Notes: generated from the sequence alone by a model not told the origin. Shown: positions 50,160 to 59,571, counted from the stretch's first letter. The stretch is DNA of 64,000 nt from Anaerolineales bacterium UBA5195 (GCA_002412925.1 DHVZ01000076.1:47572-111571); one strand, 5' to 3'. Made by a program: numbers and translations.

Positions 50160-51631
50160 ATCTTTTGCTCCTCGGGCAATAATAAGGCCCGCGTTCCATA
50201 TTTAATTTGTTTTTCGCCAAGTTCTGAGAAGGTTTTTTCTTTGTTAATGTGTTCAATTTCCAGGATAATTGTTTTTGCCAAGTTTCGTTCACCTTGCGCC
50301 AGCAAACGGGTAGCCAGCTTTTGTAGATGTCCAGCGGCATCTTCATAATTCCCGGCAGCCATCTCTTTGCGCGCTCTTTCCTGCATACGGCAGAGTGTCA
50401 ACTTGGACAGGGCTTGGATAATTGCTGGGGGTGGCGTTTCAGCAGAAGCGGCTTCATTCACCGGTAATCTAACCTCAATTGGAATAGGATAAACAGGTAT
50501 TTGTAATGAGACCGCTGAGATTTCAAGCGTACCCTGGATTAAGTTTACCGCATTTATAGTCTTCGCCTGTGGTTTGAGGTTAAACTCGAACAGCACAGAG
50601 AGTGGACGATCTTGCAGGATTGGCCCCAGTTGCAGCGGGCTTTCCAGGTTGATCGGGGATGTTTCTGGCTGGAGGCGGAATGCATAACTTACTTCAACCC
50701 CCTCGCCTACCTGGTATTCAAAAGTGACGTTTTCGGCAAACGTTTGGGTCAGGTTTGCGAATTTTTCGGTCAGCAGGCGTTCAATGTCGCTGGGCTGAGA
50801 GACAAGCATGGAATGCCCCCCTGTCAGGCTGGCGAGCTGGTCAAGGAAGATGTCATTCCAGCCGCTGCCAATCCCCATTCCACTGATGCCGATATTTTCT
50901 TCTGCTGCTTCTTTCGCCAGCTTATAGCAGGCCTGTTCATCCCCATACGTGCGCCCATCAGTCAAGAGAATAATATGATTGATATATTGCGGATTTCTAT
51001 AGCGGCGCACTTCTTCGAGACTGGCTTGAAGGCCTTGGAAAATTTCTGTCCCGCCGGAGGCCTGTAAAAATTGGACACGGTTTTCCATTTTCAGCGTATT
51101 ACCCTGCCGCATCGCCGGGATGACCACTTCTGCCCGGTCGCTGAATGACACAACTGAAAATATATCCTGTGGTTTTAGTTTGCGGATCAACTGGACTGCG
51201 GTTGCTTTGATCGTGTCCAGCTTTTCGTTTTTCATCGATGTCGAGCAATCAAGCGCCAGGCAGATGTTAAGCGGTAGCGAATTGATCGTTTCTAAAGGTT
51301 CTTTTTTGGGTGAAATCTCAGCCAGCAGGTAGACCAGTTGGGCTTCCTTCAGGTGCGAGAGCTCCTTGCGGCTTACCAGGATGCGTTGGTTGACGATCGT
51401 TGAAACTTCTTCTTCAGCAGGGAGAGTGGCATCGTAAGCAGAACGCCGCGCCGGGTCAGATAACACCTGGTAGGCTTGTTGAACATCGAGGAATAACTCA
51501 GTCTCGCCCGGCCCAACGTTTGTATCAGGGTGCAGGCGTTTGGCGGCTTTATGATATGAACGCCGAATATCCTCCGGCGTGGCAGAGTGCGGGAGTCCTA
51601 ATAAAGTATAAAAATTGGGACGTTTCGACAT
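50156..51631 (-). CDS. DnaJ-domain and VWA-domain protein
   Basis: The 491-residue protein joins a J domain (1-65, with FYTLLGLPHSATPEDIRRSY and RLHPDT, where HPD activates DnaK ATPase) to a VWA domain (about 120-300) whose metal site is CLALDCSTSMKNEK (DxSxS). The rest (about 300-440) looks like a beta-sandwich followed by a helical tail. J-plus-VWA is an unusual pairing. It lies between the PP2C phosphatase and the FHA protein, so it may gather a client under phospho-control; inference. Confidence 0.85.
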   Translation of the reverse strand: MSKRPNFYTLLGLPHSATPEDIRRSYHKAAKRLHPDTNVGPGETELFLDVQQAYQVLSDPARRSAYDATLPAEEEVSTIVNQRILVSRKELSHLKEAQLVYLLAEISPKKEPLETINSLPLNICLALDCSTSMKNEKLDTIKATAVQLIRKLKPQDIFSVVSFSDRAEVVIPAMRQGNTLKMENRVQFLQASGGTEIFQGLQASLEEVRRYRNPQYINHIILLTDGRTYGDEQACYKLAKEAAEENIGISGMGIGSGWNDIFLDQLASLTGGHSMLVSQPSDIERLLTEKFANLTQTFAENVTFEYQVGEGVEVSYAFRLQPETSPINLESPLQLGPILQDRPLSVLFEFNLKPQAKTINAVNLIQGTLEISAVSLQIPVYPIPIEVRLPVNEAASAETPPPAIIQALSKLTLCRMQERARKEMAAGNYEDAAGHLQKLATRLLAQGERNLAKTIILEIEHINKEKTFSELGEKQIKYGTRALLLPEEQKI

Positions 51632-51648
51632 CTAACCCTTTTCGATGT

Positions 51649-52551
51649 TTACCCGATCAACTGCACCAGGATGACACTGATGTTGTCTGACCCACCTGCG
51701 CTATTGGCTGCGGTGACCAGGTTTTGACATGCGCGCTGTATTGTGGGTGTTTCATAGACGATGCGGCGCATCTCGTCATCGGTTACGAGACCCCAGAGCC
51801 CGTCACTGCATAACATCAAGTATCCGCCAATTGGGAAAGGAGTGGTAACCACATCCGGTTCTAGGGTTTCACCCTGCCCGATGGCCCGATATAAAACATT
51901 GCGCTGGGGATGCACCGCAGCTTCTGCAGATGTAATTTGTCCGAGTTCTTCCAACCGCCTGACCAGCGAGTGATCGCGGGTAACTGCCTCCATACGCTTG
52001 TCGTTGTAGAGTAGATAGGCGCGGCTGTCGCCCACGTGCGCAATGGTGAGTTGTTGACCAAGTACTAGCGCGGCGGTTACGGTTGTGCCCGAACCAGGGG
52101 CCTCGCGCAAAACTGCGCGTTGTGACTCCATCACGGCAGCTTGCAGGATTTCTTGCAATGATTCTTCTACTGGCTGCGTGGGCATGTTGAATAATGAATT
52201 ATGGAATTTTTTCATTACATAGCCAGAAATAGTTCGAATGGCTGTGTTGCTGGCCACCTCGCCATATTGGTGGCCGCCCATGCCATCTGCTATGATAAAA
52301 AGTCCAAACGGTGGGTTACTGCTATTCCCGGCGATGGTCGACGTAAACGTAAACAGGCAATCTTCGTTTAACTCGCGTTGGCGTCCGACGGATTGTCCGC
52401 TGGCAACCAGAAATTGGGCTGGTTCATAGCGGTCTTGCGCCATGGCTTTGATGGCCTGTAACTGAACGTCAGACAACGGGGCAGTGACTACATTATCCAC
52501 CATAGTCTTGTTTTCTTTTTTGGAGAATAGGTTTTTGAGAAAATCAAACAT
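51649..52551 (-). CDS. PP2C-family protein phosphatase
   Basis: The 300-residue phosphatase has the family motifs in order: RELNEDCLF (metal Asp), FIIADGMGGHQYGEVAS, AHVGDSRAYLLYN, LCSDGLWGLV, and GGSDNISVILVQL. It removes phosphate from Ser/Thr and would reverse the kinase encoded 32 bp upstream. The first 45 residues are a short unrelated tail. Confidence 0.93.
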   Translation of the reverse strand: MFDFLKNLFSKKENKTMVDNVVTAPLSDVQLQAIKAMAQDRYEPAQFLVASGQSVGRQRELNEDCLFTFTSTIAGNSSNPPFGLFIIADGMGGHQYGEVASNTAIRTISGYVMKKFHNSLFNMPTQPVEESLQEILQAAVMESQRAVLREAPGSGTTVTAALVLGQQLTIAHVGDSRAYLLYNDKRMEAVTRDHSLVRRLEELGQITSAEAAVHPQRNVLYRAIGQGETLEPDVVTTPFPIGGYLMLCSDGLWGLVTDDEMRRIVYETPTIQRACQNLVTAANSAGGSDNISVILVQLIG

Positions 52552-52583
52552 GAAGTCATCTCCTTATCCAGCAGTTTCAGTTC

Positions 52584-54479
52584 TCAGGCCATCAGGGCAT
52601 AAATAAAGTGGTCCGTAGAACCAACATAAAGGATATCATCATAAATACAGGGTGTTCCCGTGATGGGGCCTTTTGTCTCGTACTTCCAGCGCAAACGGCC
52701 AGTTCGATATTCCAGGCAATACAGGAAATTATCAACCGAGCCAATATAGACAGAATCTTTGTATATTGTCGGTGATCCATTTACCTGGTGGTCGGTCTTG
52801 AAGCGCCAGACTTCTTTGGCGTTGCGTACATCCAGGGCAAAAATGTGTCCATCCGAAGAACCGCTGAAAACCAGCCCATCTGTGACATAGGGTGAGACGA
52901 TGGAAGGTTTCCCCATCCGGTAACGCCAAATCATCCAGCCCGATTTGGCATCCAGCGCATACATGAAACCATCCATCGATCCGAAAAACACAACGTTATC
53001 ATCAACCCAGGGTGAAGAGGTGATTGAGCGTTTGGCTTTGAACCGCCATTTGGCCTGCCCCCTGAAATCCAGGCACAAAAGCTCACCCCCTTCTGTGCCA
53101 AAGTAAATCAGGTCGTTGACGATAAATGGCGTCGAGCGGATTTCATCACCGGTATCGAAGCGCCAGGCCATCCTTCCGGTATTGATATTGATAGCGTAAA
53201 GGTATTTATCGTCTGAGCCAATAAAAATATGGCCATCGGCAATGCGTCCCGAAGAACGGATCCGTCCATCCGTATCATACACCCAGGATAATTTGCCTGA
53301 GCGGGCGCTGATGGCATGCACGCGCTTGTCTTCTGACCCAAAAAATACAAGATCGTCCGCTGCGATTGGACGGCTGACAATGCCGCCCTCAGCAGCGTAT
53401 TTCCATATAAATTCACCGTTGGCGGCGTTCAGCGCATACAAGTTATTATCGTAGCAGCCGGCATAGAGTGTGCCGCTAAGGTAAAGCGGTGTACCCCGGA
53501 TCTCGTCTTCACATTGAAAAGCCCAAATTGGTTTGATACCGCCGGTGTTGGTTGAACTGCCGGGCGATGGCTGGTTAAGGTTGATGCGATTGAGCAGGCC
53601 GGTCTTGCGCCCAGCGCCGATCAGGGCCTGCTTGAAATCGTCCACTGTTTTGAAGCGGTCTTCCACGTTATATTGCAACGCCGTGTTGAGAACAGTTTCA
53701 AGTTCCACCGAAACGCTTGAGTTAATTTTTCGGATAGGTCGCTCAGCAAAAGAAAAGGGGGCTTCCAGGCGTGGGTCACGGCGAGTCAATAAGTGGTGTA
53801 AAGTCGCTCCCAATGAGTAGATGTCTGCCTGGACGCTGGCTTCGCCGCGATATTGCTCGGGCGGTGAATAGCCTTCGGTGCCGATCATCGTTCCTTTTTG
53901 GCCGGTTTGGAAGGGCTTGGCAATTCCAAAGTCCACCAGGACGATATGATTATGCTGGTTAACCATCACGTTCGACGGTTTCATATCGCGGAAGATGATC
54001 GGGTCTGGTTTATGGCTGTGCAGGAAACTAAGCACATCGCACAACTGCAGCGCCCAGTCCAGGATTTGTTCTTCGGGCATGAACCCATCCATTTGGCTCA
54101 AGACCACTTCCAGATCGTTCCCGTTTACGAATTCCAGCACAAGATAAGATCGGTTGTCCAGTGTAAAATAGTCATAAATACGCGGGATGGAAGGATGGCT
54201 GAGCGTGGCCAGGATATTGGCCTCGCGTTCAAAATTCTGCACCACTGTCTGGCGTACCAGGGGATCTGGCGCCTGGTTAATCATTTCCTTAACCGCCACC
54301 AGTTTTACCACGTTGGGAAAATGCAGGTCGCGTGCGCGGTAGACGGAGCCCATCCCGCCAACACCTATTACATCCTGGATCAAATAACGATTGACCAGGT
54401 TTGTTCCGGGTTGGAGTTGGTCGGTCGTAGCTCTGCGGCTGCCCGATTCGGGGGATTGATCGATGCGTTGAGTTTCCAC
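52584..54479 (-). CDS. Ser/Thr protein kinase with PQQ-type beta-propeller
   Basis: The protein has 631 residues from the GTG at 54479. The kinase domain (about 30-285) has the Gly loop IGVGGMGSVYRARD, Lys in VAVKEMINQ, the catalytic loop IIFRDMKPSNVMV (with Phe for the usual His of HRD) and DFG in VLVDFGIAKPF. About residue 325 onward are PQQ-like blades such as GEFIWKYAAEGG, GKLSWVYDT and GRLRWKYETKG, here without a signal peptide or membrane helix. The ATG at 54542 is rejected because the -10 box (54536-54531) lies inside it. It starts an operon with its phosphatase. Confidence 0.88.
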   Translation of the reverse strand: METQRIDQSPESGSRRATTDQLQPGTNLVNRYLIQDVIGVGGMGSVYRARDLHFPNVVKLVAVKEMINQAPDPLVRQTVVQNFEREANILATLSHPSIPRIYDYFTLDNRSYLVLEFVNGNDLEVVLSQMDGFMPEEQILDWALQLCDVLSFLHSHKPDPIIFRDMKPSNVMVNQHNHIVLVDFGIAKPFQTGQKGTMIGTEGYSPPEQYRGEASVQADIYSLGATLHHLLTRRDPRLEAPFSFAERPIRKINSSVSVELETVLNTALQYNVEDRFKTVDDFKQALIGAGRKTGLLNRINLNQPSPGSSTNTGGIKPIWAFQCEDEIRGTPLYLSGTLYAGCYDNNLYALNAANGEFIWKYAAEGGIVSRPIAADDLVFFGSEDKRVHAISARSGKLSWVYDTDGRIRSSGRIADGHIFIGSDDKYLYAININTGRMAWRFDTGDEIRSTPFIVNDLIYFGTEGGELLCLDFRGQAKWRFKAKRSITSSPWVDDNVVFFGSMDGFMYALDAKSGWMIWRYRMGKPSIVSPYVTDGLVFSGSSDGHIFALDVRNAKEVWRFKTDHQVNGSPTIYKDSVYIGSVDNFLYCLEYRTGRLRWKYETKGPITGTPCIYDDILYVGSTDHFIYALMA

Positions 54480-54530
54480 TAGCCCTGCCACAAGATAGAT
54501 GAGATTGATAGATATGTAAATAGATAATAA

Positions 54531-54536
54531 ATTATA
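54531..54536 (-). promoter_or_regulatory. -10 element of the kinase operon
   Basis: TATAAT on the minus strand lies 51 nt before the GTG at 54479. An AT-rich stretch of GATAGAT-like units follows it, forming the untranslated leader. Confidence 0.5.
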
Positions 54537-54647
54537 GCCCATTAACGTCTTGATTTACAAATCTGGACATTGCGTATCGCTTTCAGTTTTGCCTCTTGCG
54601 CCTGCTCCTGTTTTAGGGCAAAATTCATCCCGAATGGTCATTTTTCC

Positions 54648-55265
54648 ATGAAAATCCTTGCTGTAAGCGACCAGGTTATTGACCGCCTGTATTCTGGCAA
54701 TGTCAAAGATAACTACTCCGATATCAACATGATTGTCGGGTGTGGTGATTTGCCATATTCATATCTGGAATTCCTGGTAACGGTCTTCAATCTTCCCCTG
54801 TATTATGTGCCCGGAAATCACGATCCGGAATATGGCCCCTCTCCTGACTCTCGGGCAGAAGGCTGTCTCAACCTTGATGGCAGGGTCATCTTTACCAAAA
54901 GTTTGCTGATGGCCGGTTTGGGTGGAAGCATCCTGTATCAGCCAGGCGGTCCCAACCAGTATTCCCAGTCTGAGATGTATCTGCGGGCTTATCGCCTGTT
55001 GCCAAAGATCTTCTGGAGTCGGGTACGTTTTCGCCGTCCTCTTGACTTGTTCATAACGCACTCGCCACCAGAAGGTATCCATGATGATGATGACCCCACG
55101 CATCATGGTTTGCGAGCCATCAACTTGATCATCCGCTGGGCGCAGCCGCGTTATCTGTTTCACGGCCATACGATCTTTTATCACCAAAATTTGGATAGCC
55201 ATATTGCCACATACCAAACAACAAAAATTGTAAACGTTTACCCTTTCAGGGTGATGGATATTTGA
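54648..55265 (+). CDS. Calcineurin-like metallophosphoesterase
   Basis: The 205-residue protein has the two-metal motifs: MKILAVSDQVIDRLY (D-x-H changed to D-x-V), VGCGDLPYSYLEFL (GD), VPGNHDPEYG (GNHD), ITHSPPEGIHDDDD and LFHGHTIFY (GH-x-H type). The changed first motif leaves some doubt over full activity. The stop overlaps the next start by one base. The open frame starts further upstream (54570), but MKILAVSD is the normal start. Confidence 0.85.
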   Translation: MKILAVSDQVIDRLYSGNVKDNYSDINMIVGCGDLPYSYLEFLVTVFNLPLYYVPGNHDPEYGPSPDSRAEGCLNLDGRVIFTKSLLMAGLGGSILYQPGGPNQYSQSEMYLRAYRLLPKIFWSRVRFRRPLDLFITHSPPEGIHDDDDPTHHGLRAINLIIRWAQPRYLFHGHTIFYHQNLDSHIATYQTTKIVNVYPFRVMDI

Positions 55266-56137
55266 TGAATAAATCTCAGGACGACGAATTAATCTCGCGT
55301 GCCCGTGCTGATTTTAGTCATGCTCGTTTTAAGGCGTTTATGAATAGTGTTTGGGCGGTGTTGGCAGGGCAGCCCAATACCCTGCTCTCGTTCGATGAAA
55401 TCAAGGAAAAACTTCATGTCGGCGGCCCCATTTATCGGGGTGTTAAGACTGTGTCGGTCGAACAGATCGTGGGTTCCCTCAACCGATACCAGGATTTCGA
55501 CCGTGTATTTTTACCCACCCAGAGTGAAACGGCTGACCGCTGGCAGCGTGTGAACCTGGCTTTTTACAAAGATATCAGCCTGCCTCCAGTGCTGTTGTAC
55601 AAAGTGGGACAGGTCTATTTTGTAGTGGATGGACATCATCGCGTTTCGGTGGCCCGCGAGCAGGGCCAGATGTTCATTGAGGCGGAAATCCGTGAATGCG
55701 CAACAAAAGTCAATGTCACCATTGATAACCTGCGGCCCGAAGACCTCGAAATCTTGAGCGAAAAAGTGGACTTCATTGAGCGGACCGGCATCGACCGTCT
55801 TCGCCCCGGCTCGAATATTAAACTAACCATCCCTGATGGCTTCGATCGCATGCTTGAGCATATCGCCGTACATCACTATTTTATGGGGATAGACCAAAAG
55901 CGTGATATTTCTGAAGAAGAAGCTGTTGCCCACTGGTATGATACCGTTTACCTGCCGATCGTTCTGGTGATCCGCGAAAGCGGCATTCTCGACGAATTTC
56001 CCGGTAAAACGGAAGCAGATCTATACCTCTGGGTACTCGATCACCAGCACTACCTGGCAGAAAATGAAGGACAGCCGCTGATCTCCCCTGAACAGGCTGC
56101 GCGTGATTATCTCAAAAGCCAGGATTCCCTCGATTAG
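55265..56137 (+). CDS. Protein with a ParB/sulfiredoxin-like motif
   Basis: The 290-residue protein is not a known named family to me. The middle has VKTVSVEQIVGSLNRYQDFD and YFVVDGHHRVSVAREQGQ, matching the ParB/Srx fold (D-G-H-H-R), and the rest is helical. Known relatives of this shape bind nucleotides; no DNA-binding helix-turn-helix is seen, so it is not a partition protein. It forms a pair with the phosphoesterase upstream (one-base overlap), and may use a nucleotide or a metal. Confidence 0.6.
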   Translation: MNKSQDDELISRARADFSHARFKAFMNSVWAVLAGQPNTLLSFDEIKEKLHVGGPIYRGVKTVSVEQIVGSLNRYQDFDRVFLPTQSETADRWQRVNLAFYKDISLPPVLLYKVGQVYFVVDGHHRVSVAREQGQMFIEAEIRECATKVNVTIDNLRPEDLEILSEKVDFIERTGIDRLRPGSNIKLTIPDGFDRMLEHIAVHHYFMGIDQKRDISEEEAVAHWYDTVYLPIVLVIRESGILDEFPGKTEADLYLWVLDHQHYLAENEGQPLISPEQAARDYLKSQDSLD

Positions 56138-56146
56138 GAAAAAAGT

Positions 56147-57070
56147 ATGCCCACCCGTCATTCCCTTGCTGGAATCTACGCCGCAGCCCTGACGCCGTTA
56201 AAACAGGATTTTTCGGTCGACCCTGAAGCTGTTGTCCGCTTGTTGAATTTCCTCGCGGCCCGAGATTGTCATGGCGCATTATTATTTGGCACCACCGGGG
56301 AGGGACCCTCCTTCAGCGCCAAAGAACGCGCCGCTGCACTGCGTGTGGCACGCGAAGTGCGCCACACCTATCCGGATTTCCGCTTGTTGGCTGGAACAGG
56401 CACACCCAGCCTGGATGAAACCGTGGAACAGACCCGTATGGCATTTGAGTTGGGCTATGAAGGTGTGGTTGTTGTGCCGCCGTACTATTTTCGCAAAGCC
56501 AGCGAGGATGGCCTGTTTGCATGGTTCGACCTCGTCATCCGGCGTTCTGTACCCAGGGATGGGTACTTGCTGGGTTACCATATCCCCGCCCAAACGGGTG
56601 TTGCGCTCTCATTGGACTTGCTGGCTCGCCTGAAGGATACCCATCCGAACAAATTCGCGGGTATCAAGGATTCATCTGCGGACCCGGAACATGCCGTTGC
56701 CCTGGGTGGTCGTTTTGGTCCCGACCTGCTTGTGCTTTCGGGAAATGACGGCTTATTCCTGCATGCGTTGGAACATCACGCGGGTGGGGCGATGACAGCC
56801 ATGGCGAACCTTTTCTCGCCCATCCTTCGACAGGTGTGGAATATTTTTATCCAGGGTGGCGACGCCTTCCTGGCACAGGAAGAGCTTAATCTTCGTCGCC
56901 GCGTGATCGATCATTACCACCCGTTCCCGGCCATTCTGAAAGCCATGCTGGCGCGGTTGCACGCTTTCGAACGCTGGCCTGTGCGCCCGCCGCTCTTGCC
57001 TGTTTCTGTGCAGGTCGAAGAGACCTGCCTCCAGGAATTACATGATTGTGATAAGCCGGAACCTGAGTAA
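56147..57070 (+). CDS. Dihydrodipicolinate synthase/N-acetylneuraminate lyase family aldolase
   Basis: The 307-residue barrel protein has ALLFGTTGEGPSFSAKERAA (GTTGE substrate motif), VVVVPPYYFRKASEDGL, the Tyr in LLGYHIPAQTGVAL and the Schiff-base Lys in KFAGIKDSSADPE. In the family the Lys forms an imine with pyruvate or a related keto acid. The YHIP (in place of YNxP) suggests a substrate other than that of DapA. It ends 15 bp from the last exon of radC, which is convergent. Confidence 0.85.
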   Translation: MPTRHSLAGIYAAALTPLKQDFSVDPEAVVRLLNFLAARDCHGALLFGTTGEGPSFSAKERAAALRVAREVRHTYPDFRLLAGTGTPSLDETVEQTRMAFELGYEGVVVVPPYYFRKASEDGLFAWFDLVIRRSVPRDGYLLGYHIPAQTGVALSLDLLARLKDTHPNKFAGIKDSSADPEHAVALGGRFGPDLLVLSGNDGLFLHALEHHAGGAMTAMANLFSPILRQVWNIFIQGGDAFLAQEELNLRRRVIDHYHPFPAILKAMLARLHAFERWPVRPPLLPVSVQVEETCLQELHDCDKPEPE

Positions 57071-57085
57071 GCCAGTAACCGGGTT

Positions 57086-57096
57086 TTACCCAAAGC
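57086..57096 (-). CDS. radC: radC exon 3 (11 nt)
   Basis: GC TTT GGG TAA completes the Gly codon split by the downstream intron and gives a protein end KERGLGFG and stop. It follows the intron 3' end CTACTCTAC at 57097. Without splicing the frame would read on into the intron and stop after GAL. Confidence 0.8.
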
Positions 57097-57117
57097 GTAG
57101 AGTAGGCGTCCAGCGAG

Positions 57118-59031
57118 TTACTTTGCCAATGATGCTGGCAGAGCACTTTTCCAGACGCCCCTCTCCGAACCGGGCGTGCCCGTTTCCGTGGCACCCGGCT
57201 CTCCAGTCAGTCTTGATTTCACCTTGATACTGTCATACTTTCCGGCATGAATTTCTACATGGCACTTGTGGCAGACCACGACAGTCTTTCGATTGCGTGC
57301 CAACATAAATTTTGCCCAATCAGGGGAAGACTTCCTGCCAAGGTATTTCTTTTTGATGTCTGCCAGCTTGCGAACATGATGCACTGCGACTCGGTCTTTT
57401 GAGCCGCATAGTTCACAAGTATCGGCTAGCAGCCGTCGGACAAGCTCATTCCGATCAACAAAAAGGGTTTCAACCTTGTCTTGCACCTGTTTGCCAGTAT
57501 CAAAGCTGGTGCGGATGGGATGTTCTCCCAGTTTGGCGTAGTGAGGTTTCTCAGGATGGTTTGGGTTGGGGGTTTGCACGATCAATGCTTTGACACCATG
57601 TTCACTTGTTCGCTTGTATTTGGCAAAGACCTTTGCTCTGGTCAGCTTGTGTTTATTTGCCAAAGTTCGAGCAGCCGATTCCATGAACATGTATTTCACC
57701 GGGTAGAAACATCCGGCAACGTTGTACGCCATGCTGTAGTAATTCACAATTCCCCGGAACTCGTTCCCGTAGGTCATCACAATCTCAAAGTCGGAACATT
57801 GAAGTAGTTCTGGCCGGTTGGTTGGTTTTCCGTTTTTGGTGTATTTCATTTTCCAGTGGCGAGCCACTTTTTCGGGAACTGATAATACAGGCAGCATGTT
57901 GATTGCGCGAGATATGTGCCTGGTATGCTGTTTGTCCTGCTTGGTCTTTTGGTTGTTGTCGATCACAACCTGAATTTCATAACCAAGGTAGTGCGCTGCC
58001 TGAGTAGTTGCATGTGTAATGAGCGTTTTCTCTTCTGATAAATTCAGATTGATCGTTTTCAGAAAGTCACCGATTTTTTGCTTGATTTCTTCAGCTTCGA
58101 TGCGGGGGCCAGAAAACCCCAGGAGAAAATCGTCTGCATAGCGGCTGTATCGCAGCCATCGGTAATCCGGGTCGGAAGGAACTCCACTTGGAATCTGGCG
58201 TCGTTGCATCTCCAGTTCTTTGACAAGTTCCTTCTTGCCTTTCTTTCTAGCATGGTACATGCGTGCATTGATGCGATCGTATTCTGGATTTTTCTTGCGT
58301 TTTTCACCTTTGCTGTATGCAGGGATTAGCTCGTGTTCGATGTACTGATCGAGTTCGTTCAGGAAGATATTGGCGAGTATCGGGCTAACTATTCCACCTT
58401 GCGGTGTTCCTGAGTAGGTAGCGTGGTACTGCCATTTCTCCAAGTAACCTGCTTGCAACATTTGGCGAATCAGCTTGAGAAAGCGATTATCTTTGATGTC
58501 TCGGGCCAGGATATTCAGCAATATTTGGTGATCGATATTGTCAAAGCATCCCTTGATGTCGCCTTCGATGAACCATTTGGTTCCTTTCCAACTGTGGTGG
58601 ATTTGCTTGAGAGCGGTATGGCAACTCCGATAAGGTCTGAAACCATGTGAGTGTTTTGAAAACTTATGCTCATAGTAAGCTTCAAGAACCATGCGGATCA
58701 CTTCCTGAAGAAGCTTGTCACTCCAAGAAGGGATACCGAGAGGCCTGGTCTTACCATTTGTTTTTGGGATTTCTACACGTCTCACCGGCTTCCACTGGTA
58801 AGTGCCATTGTGCAACTGTGTGAGGATTTCTTCGATGCGCCCTACAGACATGCCATCGACAGTGTCTTCTGGATCGGTTCCGGCTGTTGTTGCTCCCTGA
58901 TTGGCATACAACTTACCATAGGCAGCAAGAAACAGTTCCTTATCCTGAATCCTGCGGTATACACCGGTTAGGGGGTATCCTTTTGTTCCCAGCTTGTGAA
59001 CAATATCTATGAATTTATGATTGTGGGCCAT
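57118..59031 (-). CDS. Group II intron B reverse transcriptase/maturase with HNH domain
   Basis: The 637-residue protein has an RT domain: VEIPKTNGKTRPLGIPSWSD, FIEGDIKGCFDNIDHQILL, SGTPQGGIVSPILANIFLNE and the active site YSRYADDFLLGF (YADD at 298-301). A maturase-like segment follows, then an HNH domain (CELCGSKDRVAVHHVRKL; VVVCHKCHVEIHAG). I use the ATG at 59031. The ORF does not stop before the intron structure but runs through domain V to a TAA at 57118-57120, so its last 30 residues are translated from catalytic RNA. It would help splicing and can copy the intron into new sites. Confidence 0.92.
   Translation of the reverse strand: MAHNHKFIDIVHKLGTKGYPLTGVYRRIQDKELFLAAYGKLYANQGATTAGTDPEDTVDGMSVGRIEEILTQLHNGTYQWKPVRRVEIPKTNGKTRPLGIPSWSDKLLQEVIRMVLEAYYEHKFSKHSHGFRPYRSCHTALKQIHHSWKGTKWFIEGDIKGCFDNIDHQILLNILARDIKDNRFLKLIRQMLQAGYLEKWQYHATYSGTPQGGIVSPILANIFLNELDQYIEHELIPAYSKGEKRKKNPEYDRINARMYHARKKGKKELVKELEMQRRQIPSGVPSDPDYRWLRYSRYADDFLLGFSGPRIEAEEIKQKIGDFLKTINLNLSEEKTLITHATTQAAHYLGYEIQVVIDNNQKTKQDKQHTRHISRAINMLPVLSVPEKVARHWKMKYTKNGKPTNRPELLQCSDFEIVMTYGNEFRGIVNYYSMAYNVAGCFYPVKYMFMESAARTLANKHKLTRAKVFAKYKRTSEHGVKALIVQTPNPNHPEKPHYAKLGEHPIRTSFDTGKQVQDKVETLFVDRNELVRRLLADTCELCGSKDRVAVHHVRKLADIKKKYLGRKSSPDWAKFMLARNRKTVVVCHKCHVEIHAGKYDSIKVKSRLTGEPGATETGTPGSERGVWKSALPASLAK
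57167..57201 (-). ncRNA. Group II intron B domain V
   Basis: The minus strand reads GAGCCGGGTGCC, ACGGAAACGG, then GCACGCCCGGTTC: a 35-nt hairpin with a GAAA tetraloop and the conserved GAGCC start and GGTTC end of domain V. Confidence 0.85.
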
Positions 59032-59571
59032 CCGGCTAACTCTCCATTCAAAAGATATATGACTAACCTGCCTCACTTCGCCTTGTAGCTGGCTTTCCCA
59101 GCTTCCCTGGTGGGGCGTTGCTCCCACGACTACTATTGAGGCTCCGTGACCATGTGGCTCGCGCCATTTAGGTCATCCTGTGTTCCGTACATGGAGTGGA
59201 CTTAGTAGATTACTTTAGGTACTCCGTTCGTTTCCTTACCACCATTCGTTATGGCATAGCCCCGCCGAGAGAGATACAGCAACACGGTTGGGAATTGTTG
59301 CTGTCAAGCGAGATACGGGTTTCAGCCAGTTTTCCCGTAGAGGAGCGTAACCTCCTTGGAAACTAGAGTTCAGACAATTCAGTCTTTACCGTTGTAATCA
59401 GCCGTTGCGGAGTCGTCTTGAAAGTGTCTGGCCTTTCTCAATCCGCGTTACCTGGATGCTGTGTTCAGTCATTCCTTTCGGTCTGACCTAACCAGGTTCG
59501 ACTCTTAGCTTGCTTCCCTCTTTGCTAAGCCCTGCTTTGCAGGGTATCCTCCTTGCCGTTTCACAGCGCAC

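Larger units (their letters stand above)
57097..59571 (-). mobile_element. Group II intron B (downstream intron in radC)
   Basis: The 2475-nt intron starts GTGCGCTGTG (59571) and ends CTACTCTAC (57097), both group II-type ends. It carries a reverse transcriptase gene (57118-59031), domain V (57167-57201) and a domain VI-like stem between it and the 3' end. It cuts the radC Gly codon near the C-terminus. The leading 540 nt before the ORF (59032-59571) should be domain I to III RNA; no gene is visible there. Confidence 0.88.

Noticed and set aside
54480..54542. ATG at 54542 as the start of the Ser/Thr kinase
   Set aside because: The TATAAT promoter box lies within these codons, so a transcript from it could not include that ATG.
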